Source: Zygnema cylindricum | Taxonomy: Eukaryota > Streptophyta > Zygnematophyceae > Zygnematales > Zygnemataceae | Direction: 5' to 3' | Length of the DNA stretch: 64,000 nt | NCBI GenBank assembly: GCA_037447655.1 | Contig: JBBHKE010001328.1 | Span: 91,082-155,081, forward strand | Shown here: positions 32,934 to 44,309 of the stretch, piece by piece | How positions within the stretch are numbered: the first letter of the stretch is position 1 | Layout of the letters: each line of letters opens with the position of its first letter | Translations under genes and position numbers: made by a program | Notes under the pieces: generated by a model | What the model was told of the DNA's origin: nothing | The model's database searches: none | Seen by the model: only the letters and a program-made list of their open reading frames with translations

Positions 32934-33321
32934 CTTAGTATTTCCTTTTTCTCTAGTTTTTCCTTTGAGAAAAGGCTCTCCGTTCTCTTCTTTTGAGATC
33001 TCCTCCTCTCCAAACTCTCCATTCACCTCTGTAGTTAAGAGTGCCTTATTCTTTCCGGAAGATACACCAGATTTTTTCTCCCTAATCCTCTGCTCCGTTA
33101 GCTTGGTGCACTCTTCCATGTAATGACTCGGGTTCTTACTAAAATGGCAAAGTCTTTTTGGTGGCCGAGGTTCGGATCCATCCGGTTAAACTCCTCTTCC
33201 TCCTCCACCAATACTTCTACATGGTTTTTTGGTCTCTTCATCTCTCTAATTTGTTCCGGTGGCCAAAGATTGGCCACTCTTTCCTCTGCTTTGAAGCTCA
33301 ATGGTATTCTCTTTAACCAAG
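32934..33321 (-). pseudogene. Copia gag fragment D (zinc-knuckle region)
   Basis: Read on the minus strand, LVKENTIELQS at the right edge is followed by an acidic linker. Next comes a knuckle with its second cysteine lost (CHFSKNPSHYMEEC, about 33105-33145), then TKLTEQRIREKKSGVSSGKNKALL. This is the part of gag that follows the UBN2 domain in K and F. It is cut on the left by the end of the E LTR and on the right by the LTR of element C, so both elements appear to have landed in or recombined with it. Confidence 0.82.
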
Positions 33322-33868
33322 TGTTGACCTTGATCAGACATTTCGAGTAACTAGGAAGATTCCTATGACCACGTGCACCAGATCAGATTAACAAGATTCG
33401 CAGAAGCGACGAACTTGATAAGTCACAGAGGTAGAAATAGACAGAGATGAAGGTGGGAAGAGTAAGGGCATTCACATGTAGCAAGGCATAAATAGATAGA
33501 TGTTCAGCAAAGAGATTCCATTATAATCCAAAGGAATACAAATGTAATGACAGGACAATGTCCAATAATAAGCTGATTCTGAATGCTAAAACTGCCAAGC
33601 TTAATTTGTCTGTGAATGATAATTCTTGCTGCTTGTCCTATGCTATTTATTCTAATGCAAACAAAGGCAACTAGGTGGCGGTCAAATGACCAGATGCCAC
33701 GTGTACAAGCCAACAAGCAATAATACATCGTGGGAACGTCTACACGTCTGTCTGACACATGATTTGGTGTTCCACTGTAAATGATGATGTGGCGATACGA
33801 TTTCGAAGTACCGATGAAATCGTACTAGACGCTGCACGAAATGATCGCCCGGAATCGCACTAAAAACA
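33322..33868 (-). repeat. 3' LTR of element C
   Basis: It starts TGTTTTTAGTGCG at 33868 (minus) and ends GGTCAACA at 33322. It is 547 bp, about half the length of the family A LTRs, and lacks the tRNA-like module. ATG lies 20 nt from the end (33341). Confidence 0.93.
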
Positions 33869-34340
33869 ATACTCCCACTCGATTCTGCGGCGATATGTAG
33901 CTTCCGTTGACTGAGACTTGGTTTGACTGCGAACATTCGTAGAAGTTATCCGCGGTCCACTTCGGAATATTGCGATGGCGAACAAATAAAATCTCCGCCG
34001 TACACCTGTAATGTTTGTTGGATTGACGTCACTTAAAAAAATGTGTAAGTTTCGCCGTTGCTTCCAAAATGTCGTCCTTACAGGACCAGTTAAAATTAGC
34101 TTTGACACCTGTGGCGTAAATAAAATGCCACGTTTACATTCAGGACCGTTTCAAATTAACGGAACACCTGTGACGCTCTGATTCGATCGAGAAATTCCAA
34201 AGCGTATGCGGCGGCTGCCAACGTGCAGATGCAGCCTCGTACATCGAAATCCAATGTTGGAGAGTCGTCCTCCAATCGCGTCGCTGCAGAGCGACAGTGG
34301 TCCTGCCAAAGGACCAGGTTCGGAAAAAACTTCAAGTACT

Positions 34341-37300
34341 TTAGGCGCTTGCGCCTCCTACTCCTCTTATTTTCCTTTTCTTGCTTTCCTTTGATGCGTT
34401 GAGATTAGGTTCCTCTCCTTCCTCCTTAGGGATTACTCCTTTCGCCTTAGAGAGTCCTGATTTTCCTGCACAGAGTAGCAATTTTTCTTTTCCAATAGCC
34501 TTTGTTAGCATGTCGGCTGCATTCTCCTTGCCTGGCATGTATTCGAATACCACGGCCTCAGCAATTGAAGTGTCCCTAATGAAATGGTACCGCATATCAA
34601 TGTGCTTGGCCTTAGGATGATTTATAGGATTTTTGATCAGAGCCAAACAACTCTGGCTGTCCGTATAAATAGTGGTCTTAGTTTTCTGTGTGAACCCTAG
34701 CTCGTTCAGAAATGCCCTGAGCCATAAGACCTCCTTCACTGTGGCGGCGGCCGCCATGTACTCCGCCTCCATGGTTGATAATGCCACTGTTTTCTGGAGT
34801 TTACTGCTCCAGCTAACGCTTCCATCGCCAATGTTTACCAGGTAACCTGTGGTTGATTTTCTGCTTGAAACATCCCCTCCCCAGTCAGAGTCTGTGAATG
34901 CATGAATTTTGATGCTTTCCTGAGTCCCTCCAAGGGTTAGAGTGTAGTCGATTGTCTCCTTGAGGTATCTGAGTACTCTTTTTGCTGCTGACCAGTGTTG
35001 TTTCCCTGGCTTGTTTAGGAATCGGCTGAGGATTCCAATGGCGGCGGCGATGTCCGGACGGGTGCAATTCATCGCATAGATGAGTGCTCCCACTGCTTCA
35101 CGGTATGGAGCCTCAACTGGCTCATCCTGAATCTCTAGATCTTCGGTAAATTTCTCCCCTTGCTCTAGAGGTGAGGAGATGCCGTTTGCATCTTGAAGTC
35201 GAAATCTGGTAAGAAGCTCCCCTATGTACTTTCTTTGACTGAGATGAATCGCTCTGTTCTCTCTATCTCTGACCACTTCAATGCCAAGTACATATTTAAG
35301 CTCACCTAGATCTTTCATCTCGAAGGCTTGCGATAACATCTATTTAACTTTTGCTATCTCCTCTTTTGTTTTTCCTAGTATCATCAGATCGTCTACATAG
35401 ATTGCTATGATTATCTTGCTCTCTGGGTGGTAGTACACTGAGTGATCTGACTGAATCTTTACAAATCCCTCTCCTTGCAGATATTCATCTATCTTAATGT
35501 TCCATAATCTGGGAGATTGCTTAAGGCCGTAAAGGGCCTTTGAGAGTTTGCAAACCTTATGGGGGTTCATCGGGTCCTCATACCCTTCCGGCTAGGTCAT
35601 GTAAAGTTCCTCCTCGAGCTCTCCGTGGAGGAAGGCAGTTTTTACATCCATCTGTTCAACTTCCAAGTCGAGGATGGCGGCGAGGGCAAGGAGTGCCCGT
35701 ACTGAGGTAAATTTCACGACCGGTGCGAATGTCTCCTTGTGGTCTATGCCCTCCTTCTGAGTGTACCCCTTAGCGACCAACCTTGCTTTGTAACGTTCAA
35801 TTGTTCCGTCTTGGTTTCTTTTTATCTTAAAAGTCCACTTACTCCCGATTGGTTTTCTCCCATCTGGCAGGTCCTCTAATGCCATGTGCCATTCTTGAGA
35901 ATGGAGGCCATCTCCTCATTGGCGGCAGCTTTCCACTTGTCGGAGTCTTCACTTGCAAGAGCGCTTTTGAGGTTCGATGGTTCCTCAACCTGTGCCATCC
36001 CAGCAAACTTTTTCCTGGGAGCCTTTGACGTCTCCAACCACTCACCAAACTTGTTAGGTGGGTTTCTGACCCGGCTCGGTCTATCGATTGGGGTTGTTGT
36101 CGAGTTTTTCTTCTTCCCCTTTTCCACCACTGCTTCCGCTGCTTTCTCAACTTCATCTCTCTTTGTTGATGCAGTGATCTCCTCTGCAGGTGTGGTGGGG
36201 TCACCTTCTGACTCTGCTCCTGGTTGTGATTGCACCTTTTCGGGAGTCTTCGGTTCTGGAGGGTGATCATCTGTGTCCTCCTCCTCTGAATCAACATCTC
36301 TTGGCGGAATGTTCGATGGGTTGAGGGACATCGGTTTCACTTGTTCATCAAAGGTGAATGTCTCACCTCCTCGTTTACTCCCACTGCTGTCAAACTGTGG
36401 TTTTTCGCCGAATCTTACATCTCTGCTGATGATGATTGTCTTAGTGCTGTTCTTTAGCACTCTGTATGCTTTGCTGTGCTCGTCGTACCCCAAGAATGTC
36501 CCCTCAATTGCCTTTGGTGCCAGTTTTTCCTCCTTTGTTGTTGTGGTTAAACACGTAGGCTCTGCTCCCGAACACTTTCAGGTGGGATAGGTTCGGCCTG
36601 AACCCGTGCCACTGTTCAAATGGTGTGGAGTTGCTCAATGCTCGGGTGGGACATCTGTTGCGCAGGAACACCGCGGTGTTCATGGCTTCCCCCCAATACT
36701 GTGGCTTAGTATTGTGGACTACCATCATGCTTCTTGTCATCTCGAGAAGTGTACGGTTCATTCTCTCTGCGACACCGTTCTGTTCGGGTGTTGCTGGTGC
36801 CGTCATGCGGTGTTCGATTCCCTCGGCTGTGAGGAAATCCTTAAATTCATTTGAAAGGTACTCTCCACCTCTGTCACTTCGTAAGCACGTGATTGATGTG
36901 CCGTGTTTCTTCTCCACTGCTGCCTTGTATGCTTTGAAGTGAGTAAACACTTCGCTTTTGTGAGTGAGTAAGAACATGTGTGTCATCCTGGTGAAGTCAT
37001 CAATGAATGTAACCATGTACTTTTTGCCGCTGCAAGATGGGACTTTCGCGGGTCCCCAAACGTCGGAGTGCACAACCTTGAGTGGTCGGCTAGCTCTCTG
37101 TGCACCTGCTTGTGGGAATGGGAGTCGATGGGATTTTCCCATCTCGCAACCGTGACATGGTTCAGGTGAGTCTTTCACGGATGATAGGCTGATCCCATGT
37201 GCCATGTTCCCTTTGACCATTTTCCTCATCCCCTCCGTGTGCAAGTGACTAAATCTGCAATGCCACAAAAATTGGTTTGATAGATTTTGAATCTTAGTTT

Positions 37301-38672
37301 CAGTGATCACTTTTTCATTGGTGTTGGTCCTTGTGTCCTCCTCTGCAGCTGTTGATGAGTTTGTGGTCTGGAGCGTGGATCTTGCGGCGAGTGCTATCGA
37401 TTTCAACCTCGGACTGCACTTGAGACGGTATGTTCGATCTGCCATGCGTTCGCCCTCTGCGATTGTTAGTCCCTCCCGCATCAATTTTATCTTTCCTCCT
37501 TTTTGCCATACTGGTATGATGCCGCTATCCTCCGCTTGAGGGATAGAGTAGAGATTCCTCTTAAAATCTGGAACGTACAAAACATTTTTGATTGTCCGAA
37601 ATGTTAGCTTTCCGTCTACTAACGCCTCTATCTCTATGTCTCCAGATCCTGTTGCGAGTGTGGAGTGATTGTCCCCCATGAAAATACGAGATGGAGTTGT
37701 TTGCTTGAAGTTAGTGAACCACTCGCGTCGATAGCTCATGTGCTCCGATGCGCCTGTGTCTATCATCCAATCGTTGGAGCCGACTGCAAGGGACGATGCC
37801 ATCATCGCCTGTGAGCTCACTATCTCCTTCCCTTTCCCTCTCCCCCTTTTCAGTTTAGACTCATCCACTTTTCCATTTTGCTTGTCTTGTGCATATTTCC
37901 TGCAAACTGAGATGAAGTGACCTGCTTTGTCACAGTAAAAACACTTTCTATCATCCTTCTTGTCGCGGTTCTGACTGCCCCTTCTGTCTCTATTGTTTGT
38001 TCTGCTCCCAGACGCAAATGCGGAGCCTTCGGAGTTCATATCGCGATTCGTCATGATTTTTGTGTTAAACTCATCCTTCAGGAGTGCCTCGACAACTTCG
38101 TTCCACTTCCATGTGGATACTTCTTTCTGATCCAACCAAGTGAGTATGGGTTTATACTCGATAAGGAGAGAAAGCATGAGAAGGGTGATTTTGGTGTCAA
38201 TGGGGAGTGTAAAGCCAACAGCGTCGGCTTCAGCCAAGAGGTTGGCATAGTGGGAGGTGTAAGCCTCCATAGATGTGCCATCTTGGTAGATAGTCGTCAT
38301 GAGTGTCTTACCAAGTTTGATTCTTGCTGTCATGCCTGAGAGTTTGTGTGTCGCCTCTAGGGATTCCCAAATCTCTGCAGAAGTTTTGAGTCTCGTCACA
38401 TTTCTCAGTTGAATGTCTGCCAGCCCACGAATCAAGCAATTTTTGGCTCGGATCTCCCGCAAGTCCCAATCTTTCATCGCCTTTGTCTCATCATCTTTCA
38501 CACTGTTTGCGTCCGCAGGAATTGGACGCGTCTCTGCTCGAGTAACGATTCCCAAGCAGTTCCTCTCCTCAAGGGCGGCCTCGGCCCTACATCTCCATAA
38601 CTGATAATTTGAACCTTCGAACTTATCAAGGGCGCCTAGCGGGCCCATGACCTGTTGACCTTGATCAGACAT
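34341..38672 (-). pseudogene. Element C gag-pol polyprotein
   Basis: A single gag-pol frame starts at ATG 38672 inside the 5' LTR. Residues 7-11 (QVMGP) are encoded across the LTR-primer site junction. Domains: gag from FEGSNYQLW (about residue 18); zinc knuckle C-x2-C-x4-H-x4-C (residues 244-257); protease DTGA (305); integrase HHCC region (about 471-509) and catalytic Asp 537, Asp 600 and Glu 636; RT with [15 protein letters not shown] and YVDDL (about 35390); RNase H with TDSDWGGD, STMEAEYM and ADMLTKA. The frame is broken by an extra A in an A-run near 36528, a 1-base loss near 35880, and two TAG codons (35594-35596 and 35340-35342) where relatives have Gln. Both fit C-to-T changes. The product would be about 1,440 residues, normal for copia. 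Confidence 0.95.
38641..38652 (-). other. Primer-binding site, half tRNA-iMet type (C)
   Basis: On the minus strand GGTCATGGGCCC directly follows the LTR-terminal CA. It differs from the initiator tRNA anticodon-arm complement at one base. Confidence 0.78.
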
Positions 38673-39198
38673 TTCGGGTAACTAGGAGAGTTCCTAGGAC
38701 CACGTATACCAGATCAGTTAACAAGATTCGCAGAAGCGACGAACTCAATAAATCACGAAGGTAGAAAAGACAAGTTTGAAGTGAGAGAGTGATAGCATTC
38801 ACATGTAGCAAGGCATAGAATAGATAGCCGTTCAGAAAGTAGATTCCATTATGATAGAAGGAATACAATTGTAATCAAAAGGGACAATGTCCAGTAATAC
38901 ACTGATTCTGAATGCTGAAAGCTGCCAAGCCTAATTTGTCTGTGAGTGATAGCTCTTGCTGCTTGTCCTATGCTGTTTATTCTAATGCAAACAAAGGCAA
39001 CTAAGTGGCGGTCAAATGACCAGATGCCACGTGTACAAGCCAACAAGCAATAATACATCGTGGGAACGTCTACACGTCTGTCTGACACATGATTTGGTGT
39101 TCCACTGTAAATGATGATGTGGTGATACGATTTCGAAGTACCGATGAAATCGTACTAGACGCTGCACGAAATGATTTCCCGGAATCGCACTAAAAACA
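38653..39198 (-). repeat. 5' LTR of element C
   Basis: The 546-bp partner of the LTR at 33322-33868. Its U3 start (39198) abuts host coding sequence directly. The last 20 nt carry the gag start codon. Confidence 0.93.
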
Positions 39199-40042
39199 AT
39201 AATCCGTACATGGATCCGTCAGTTGGGAATAGTGTGGACCTTTGAGGGAGTTGAGCACAAGCTTCGTCTCGTAGCGAGATCCGGGAGCGAGACAAACCGA
39301 GGGGAGGGTTATCTGGAGAGGGCGGAACTGGATGGAGAGGCTCTGCCCAAAATGGCAGTGGGAGAGGAGGCTGAGCTGGCAGGAGGGTTGACATTCGGAT
39401 TGGAGGGATATGAGAAGGAGGGTCCTTATGACGTTGACTTTTACTCTGTACAGATTTCGGATCTTTTGAACATGGATGTTCGCCTGCATGTGGCCAATCC
39501 TCTGTTGCAGACACCTGAGGAGACTTACGTCCACATCAGTGTGGCTTTCAACTCTCTCAAGGTAGGAAGGGGGAAACTTGCTGTCCGAAGTATTTTGGGA
39601 GAATTTCGAAAATGAGAAATTGAATCAGGAATTCCACAAAGTATTCAACGTCAGAGCGGTTTCCCAGCTCATATGTTTTGTTATTGGCTTTACTTGTATT
39701 GGGTCTTGATTCCTGTTTGTTTTCTTTCTTGTAGAAATGTCTATTTTCTATTTTTGTTGTATTTTTTGACTTTGGGTATCTTTCTTTTTCTTTTGTCAGC
39801 ACACCAATTCTATCCACGGTGTTTTGGGGCAAACTTATCGTGAAACTCATGAGAGAAGGGCGGAAGAATTTTCTGAAATTTCTACTTCCTCTCTGAAACC
39901 AATTGCGGCTGATGGTGAGAGTGGAAACGGATTTTTGGATGGGACAAGGGAAGATTATATTGTAAACGATGTTTTGTCGACTGATTTCCAGTATTCTGCT
40001 TATGTAGGATCGACTTCCAGAATTATAGTCGAAGTTGTGTAG
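39199..40042 (+). pseudogene. Root_cap/LEA-related gene, 5' part replaced by element C
   Basis: Two exons (39199-39561 and 39800-40042), joined by a GT-AG intron of 238 bp in phase 0, give 201 residues ending at TAG 40040. RTWIRQLGIVW near the start, DYDVDF-like beta-strand segments, VHISVAFNSLK, and across the splice NSIHGVLGQTYRE followed by DYIVNDVLSTDFQYSAYV match the C-terminal half of plant Root_cap-domain (LEA-related) proteins, whose hallmark is G-VLGQTYR. The function of that family is not settled; some members are root-cap or stress expressed. The reading frame is open right up to the first base after the retrotransposon with no plausible start, so the N-terminal half is missing and is not found on the other side of the element. 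It is probably non-functional unless transcribed from the LTR. Confidence 0.65.
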
Positions 40043-40920
40043 AGTTGCTCTTGGTACTAGGGGATGCAAGGAACTTCTTGATATTCCTTTTTAGGTTGTT
40101 GGTATTCAAGTTAGTTTGAAATAGGTTCAGCTTCTTCTGTCGTGTGGTGTGTAAATTAGTTTCATCTACTTTGGAAAGATTTATGTTTATAACTGATTCA
40201 TAGGTCTTACCATGATGTAGTGTGGATATAGTGTTGGAAACGTCTTAATAGGTTGACAATTCAGAGGTTTAGTGAAGGAGGTATGTCGCAAAAAGTTGCG
40301 CTGATGTATTTCAAATATAGTTTAAACTGTTTGATTTGTTGAGTGAGCGTTTGTTGGAACGGAATTTATTGTGCTGCTGATTTCGAGTTTAAAATTGTTT
40401 CGAAATATAATCTGGAAACATGCCGGAGTTTTTCTTGCGATTGGTATTTTGCTTGTTCAGTTTTATCTTTGTCTTGCTTTGAAGAGTTTGTAACCCATCA
40501 GCAATTTGTTTGTTTTTGAAAGTCTTGTCTTGGAAATGTCGTCAAAAAGACACATGTGCAAATTTAATTGTCAGAAATGAAATTCTTCGCCCTTTTGCAG
40601 AAATGCCCTTCACTTGAACACCTTCGGAACAAATACCTTCGCTATTAGCAAAACACTGTGGAAAATGGATGTGAAAACAGTTGGAGTGTGATATGATCGA
40701 TTTCAACTCAATGTTTATCACGGAAAATGCCCAAACAGTCTAAGCACTCAAATCGAACATCAATCTATCACATTGAATCGACATTCTCGTGAATAAAAAA
40801 TTGAAATGACAATTTTACCTTTTTCACTTACTCTCCCATTTTTTTACTTCTAATTGCGGATTGTAAATAGTATGGCTTGGTCTGGTATGAAAACCACTAA
40901 AAAAACTCTTAAAAACCCTA
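40043..40920 (+). other. Downstream flank of Root_cap-like gene
   Basis: T-rich sequence, probably 3' untranslated region and spacer. No further exon is recognised. Confidence 0.5.
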
Positions 40921-40924
40921 GGGA

Positions 40925-41090
40925 AAAACCTTAATACACGCGCCACAGCCTCCCAATGGGATTCCTTGGGCGATTGAGAATATTTACACACAATGGCCAC
41001 CGATATAGCTGGTCGCGTACCAACACTTAGATACATTAAAATCCAGATTGCTTTCCGATACGGTAGGCGACAGTCGCTTCTTCTTCAAAC
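40925..41090 (-). pseudogene. Short copia RT-RNase H connection fragment
   Basis: On the minus strand, AYR (about 41075) is followed by LMYLSVGTRPAISVAIV and SQSPKESHWEAVARVLR. This is the conserved copia PYREAVGSLMYL...TRPDIA...HW segment. Only about 55 codons remain. Confidence 0.8.
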
Positions 41091-42141
41091 CTTCAAAACT
41101 CAAATTTTGCGTACATACCAGTCGAGGCCAAATTTGCATCAAGCATGATAAACTGTGCTAAGAGTGTCTGACAATGTTGCCCCTAATTGAATATGAAGTT
41201 CTAATTCAAGAGGTCATAAAAGTCAAAATTTCAACTATCTGAATCTGACATTTTTTTTTTACCGGGCTTACCCGCCGACCCTAATTTTTCTTATATTTTT
41301 TTTTAACACCCGTCGTTATCTGGCCGGTCTCCAAAATTTGGCGCCCGAATCCGTTCCTGGTCACAAAGTGCATTAATGTTGGCACTGCAGTAATGTACTG
41401 CAGTGGTACGTATTTACTAAACTCTAAAAAACCTTAAAAAACCCTTGAACTTATTTCGTTTTTTGGACACCTGACCATACCCGATTTTTTTTTTTTTTTG
41501 AATCACCCGGCCGAATCCGGCTGGCCCCCGAAATTTGGCACCCGAATCCGTTCCAGATCCGACGCGGACGGCTGAGTACGGATGGGGTACGGATTTGGAA
41601 ACCGATCGTGACCTCCGCCCCATTCTCATACCTTGTCACCCCTACCCCGCAAATGTATTGTTGTGTATTGTTAGCCGTTTAACGATAACCAATATGTACC
41701 CTTTATTCACCTACCGATAATCGATATTTAGCAGTCCTTACATCTTACAGTATGTCATTTACATACTGTTCAGTTTTTGTTAATGAATTTACCGTTATCC
41801 GACTTCATTTTTTTTTTAAACAACACACACCCCCCCCCCCTCGGCAGTCGCAATCGGGTACCCCAATTCGTACCTGACGGAACAGATTCAGGAGCAAAAC
41901 TTTGGGGGCCGGCCGGATTTGGCCAGGTGATACTTAAAAAAAAAACGAATTCGGGTACGGCCGGGTAAGCAAAAATATAAAAGAATTGAAGGTTTCGTGG
42001 GTACGTTCCACTATAGTACTATAGTGTCCATACTATTCAACATTATTGTACTTTGTACTTTTGGTATAGCGGAAGGTATAAGGAAGCTATACCTATAATA
42101 TTGTACCTCTAAGGCATAGTTCAAAAGTAGGCCGCCTTTAG

Positions 42142-42325
42142 CGTAAGTTGTGTTACGGGCTTTACATGTGATCTTCTTAGATCGCTACTTTGATCAGCGA
42201 CCGTCCGTTCGTTTGAATCTGACGATAGTCCTATCGTAAGTTGTGTTATGGGCTTTCCATGTGATCTTCTTAGATCGCTACTTTGATCAGCGACCTTCCG
42301 ATCGTCCAAATCTGACGGTTTACAT
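42142..42325. repeat. Two-copy 93-bp tandem repeat
   Basis: CGTAAGTTGTGTTA-GGGCTTT at 42142 recurs at 42235, each followed by GTGATCTTCTTAGATCGC. The inner GATC-rich part is partly self-complementary. Confidence 0.88.
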
Positions 42326-42799
42326 AAAAAGTACCCCAAAACTCACAGAAAAATATTTTTTTGTCCAAATGTTTTTCAAAATTTAGACATGGCATTTAAT
42401 TCTGTATCGATCGATGTGCAACTCAACCCTGTTACTATTTTATTTCATTTTGCAGCCAATACAATATGGGTCTTAAGGTAGTATTGTAAAATTTACGTAC
42501 AATAGGCATATTGTATGGGCGACTTTCACCTACTTTAAAATTATGCTCTAAGGGTACTGGCCAGAGGTCGCAAAAGTCACAAATTTTCATACCCGAAACC
42601 GACCGTTTTTTTTTTTTCAAAATCTGAGTAACCGACGCCCGACCGAATTTTGTCACGCTCCAAAATTGTTAACCGTTAACCGACCGTCGTTTACGAAAAA
42701 AAAAATTAACCGAATTTTGATTTTTCGCGACTAACCGTGCCCGCCCGTAACCGAAAAAGTACAAAATTAATCAATGTACGACGGAATTAGCCAATAATT

Positions 42800-43420
42800 A
42801 CGATTTGTCGCGTTCCCTAAGATTTGCGAAATGAATAGTGTTACTACCGTGTGAGATTTGCGACGCTTTGTCGCGTTCCCTAAGATTTACGAAACGAATA
42901 GTGTACTACACCGCCAATCGCTATTAGCGTAGAAGTTTCTTTAGCGTATACGAATAATTAGCGTGGTTTACGCTAATTGGGAATTTGGAAATTTTCGAAG
43001 AAATCGATTACTCTAATTAGGAATTAGGGTTTTTTTATAAATAGCATGGAGAATTCTATTTGAGAATAAAAATAAAAAAAATAGGGACGGGATTAGCGTA
43101 CACAACGCTAATAGCGATTGGCGGTGTACTGTGTTAGATTTGCGACGCTTTATCGCGTTGCCTAAGATTTGCGAAATGAATACTGACTACAGTGTCAGAT
43201 TTGCGACGCTTTGTCGCGTTCCTCAAGATTTGCGAAATATATAGCTTACTACAGTACCGTATCAGATTTGCGACGCTAATCATGATGTCACGTACTTCCA
43301 CGATGCCAAAGAGTACAAAGTACACGAATGTTGGATTATCTTTTTGTAAGATTCGCGAAATGAATAGTGTTAGTACCGTGTCAGATTTGCGACGCTAATC
43401 ATGATGCCACGTACTTCCAC
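42800..43420. repeat. About 62-bp tandem repeat interrupted by a MITE
   Basis: The unit AGATTTGCGACGCTTTGTCG...AAGATTTGCGAAATGAATAGTGT recurs at about 42808, 42852, 43137, 43197 and, with a diverged second half, 43264 and 43382. The MITE at 42909-43126 separates the second and third units. Confidence 0.8.
42909..43126. mobile_element. MITE with TA target duplication
   Basis: A 218-bp element bounded by inverted repeats CACCGCCAATCGCTATTAGCG and its complement, with TA on each side (42907-42908 and 43127-43128). It has no coding capacity. TA duplication and terminal inverted repeats fit a Tc1/mariner-type non-autonomous element. A second copy starts at 63889. Confidence 0.85.
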
Positions 43421-43800
43421 GATACCAAAAGTACAAAGAACAATAATGTTGGAAAAAAAAAATACAATTTTTTCATTTATTTTGGTTTTTTGTTTGACCG
43501 ACCGTAACTGACCGTTTTTTTTTCTTGGTGAGTCAACCGACCGTAACCGCCCGACCCCCAAAATTTGGCAACCGAATCCGTTCCGGATCCGGCGCGGGCG
43601 GTCGGTTAACGGTCGGTCACGGTTTCGGTTGACCGTTTGCGACCTCTGGTACTGGCGGGTACGGGCAATCTCGAGAAATTGAGTTTCGGTTTCGTAAACG
43701 AGTATCGGGTATCGGGTATCAATTTAGGAGCGTGACATAACCCGGCCGGATTTCGGGTGTTCAAATTTTGAAAAAAACAAAAATGTCGGATTCGGGTAAT

Positions 43801-44309
43801 TATTTTTGACTTTTGCGACCTTTGCCCTTTGGTTGAGCGTCACCACCCTCGACGGAAACATCGGTTATTGCCTTATTGGTGGTTTCTGGTTATCAGTGCT
43901 AATATATCGTCATTTATGGGCTATAATTACCGATAGCGTAATATATAAAAATTCATCGTACCCTTAACGATAACAATAACCCGATATATCGATTAATGGA
44001 CTTACCGCCGATAGGAAACTCACCGATACGCAACACTATTTCGCCATTTACATTTAAGCTTCAATCGTACGGCAAGATCGTGCTTCTCTCCTGACGTCCG
44101 TCGGCCGCCACAGAAAACACTTGACGAATTGCGATCATATTGGTCAACCCAAATTGCCAAAACACGCGTCGACAATCTGTTTGAAAGCAGGAAACTGCCC
44201 TCTGTGACTGTAGCAGAAAAGCTGAACGTAGCGACAAACTTGACCACACTGTGTCGTCCCACAATTTTCTTTGTTTCCTATAATCCAAGATAGCACAGCT
44301 AAAGGTAAC
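43801..44309. other. No gene recognised
   Basis: Spacer without recognisable coding or repeat structure. Confidence 0.45.

Larger units (their letters stand above)
33322..39198 (-). mobile_element. Element C, near-complete copia retrotransposon
   Basis: On the minus strand: 5' LTR 39198-38653, primer-binding site 38652-38641, gag-pol 38672-34341, about 470 bp of 3' untranslated DNA, a polypurine tract (GAGTGGGAGTAT, 33869-33880) and 3' LTR 33868-33322. It is the youngest-looking element here: only four disabling changes are apparent in pol, and the U3-side 250 bp of the two LTRs differ at seven positions by my count. The flanks are CCAAG and ATAAT, so no target-site duplication exists. The right flank is host coding sequence and the left a copia gag fragment. 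Confidence 0.93.
41250..43800. repeat. Cluster of short interspersed repeats with poly(T) core
   Basis: A motif set recurs in both orientations: CCCGA followed by a long T run, CACCCGGCCGAATCCGG, then AAATTTGGCACCCGAATCCG. Plus-strand copies lie near 41265-41365, 41475-41560 and 43510-43595. Inverted copies lie near 41895-41965 and 43725-43800, and a degenerate one near 42585-42670. This is a locally amplified, non-coding family of about 100 bp. Confidence 0.6.

Noticed and set aside
34381-38604. Plus-strand open frames of 60-140 codons across element C
   Set aside because: They are antisense shadows of the minus-strand gag-pol, with no independent motifs.
39557-40069. Minus-strand open frame of 170 codons
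   Set aside because: It overlaps the intron and last exon of the Root_cap-like gene in antisense and has no family resemblance.
42800-43420. CRISPR-like array
   Set aside because: The unit is repeated without unique equal-length spacers, in a eukaryotic repeat-rich context, with no cas genes.
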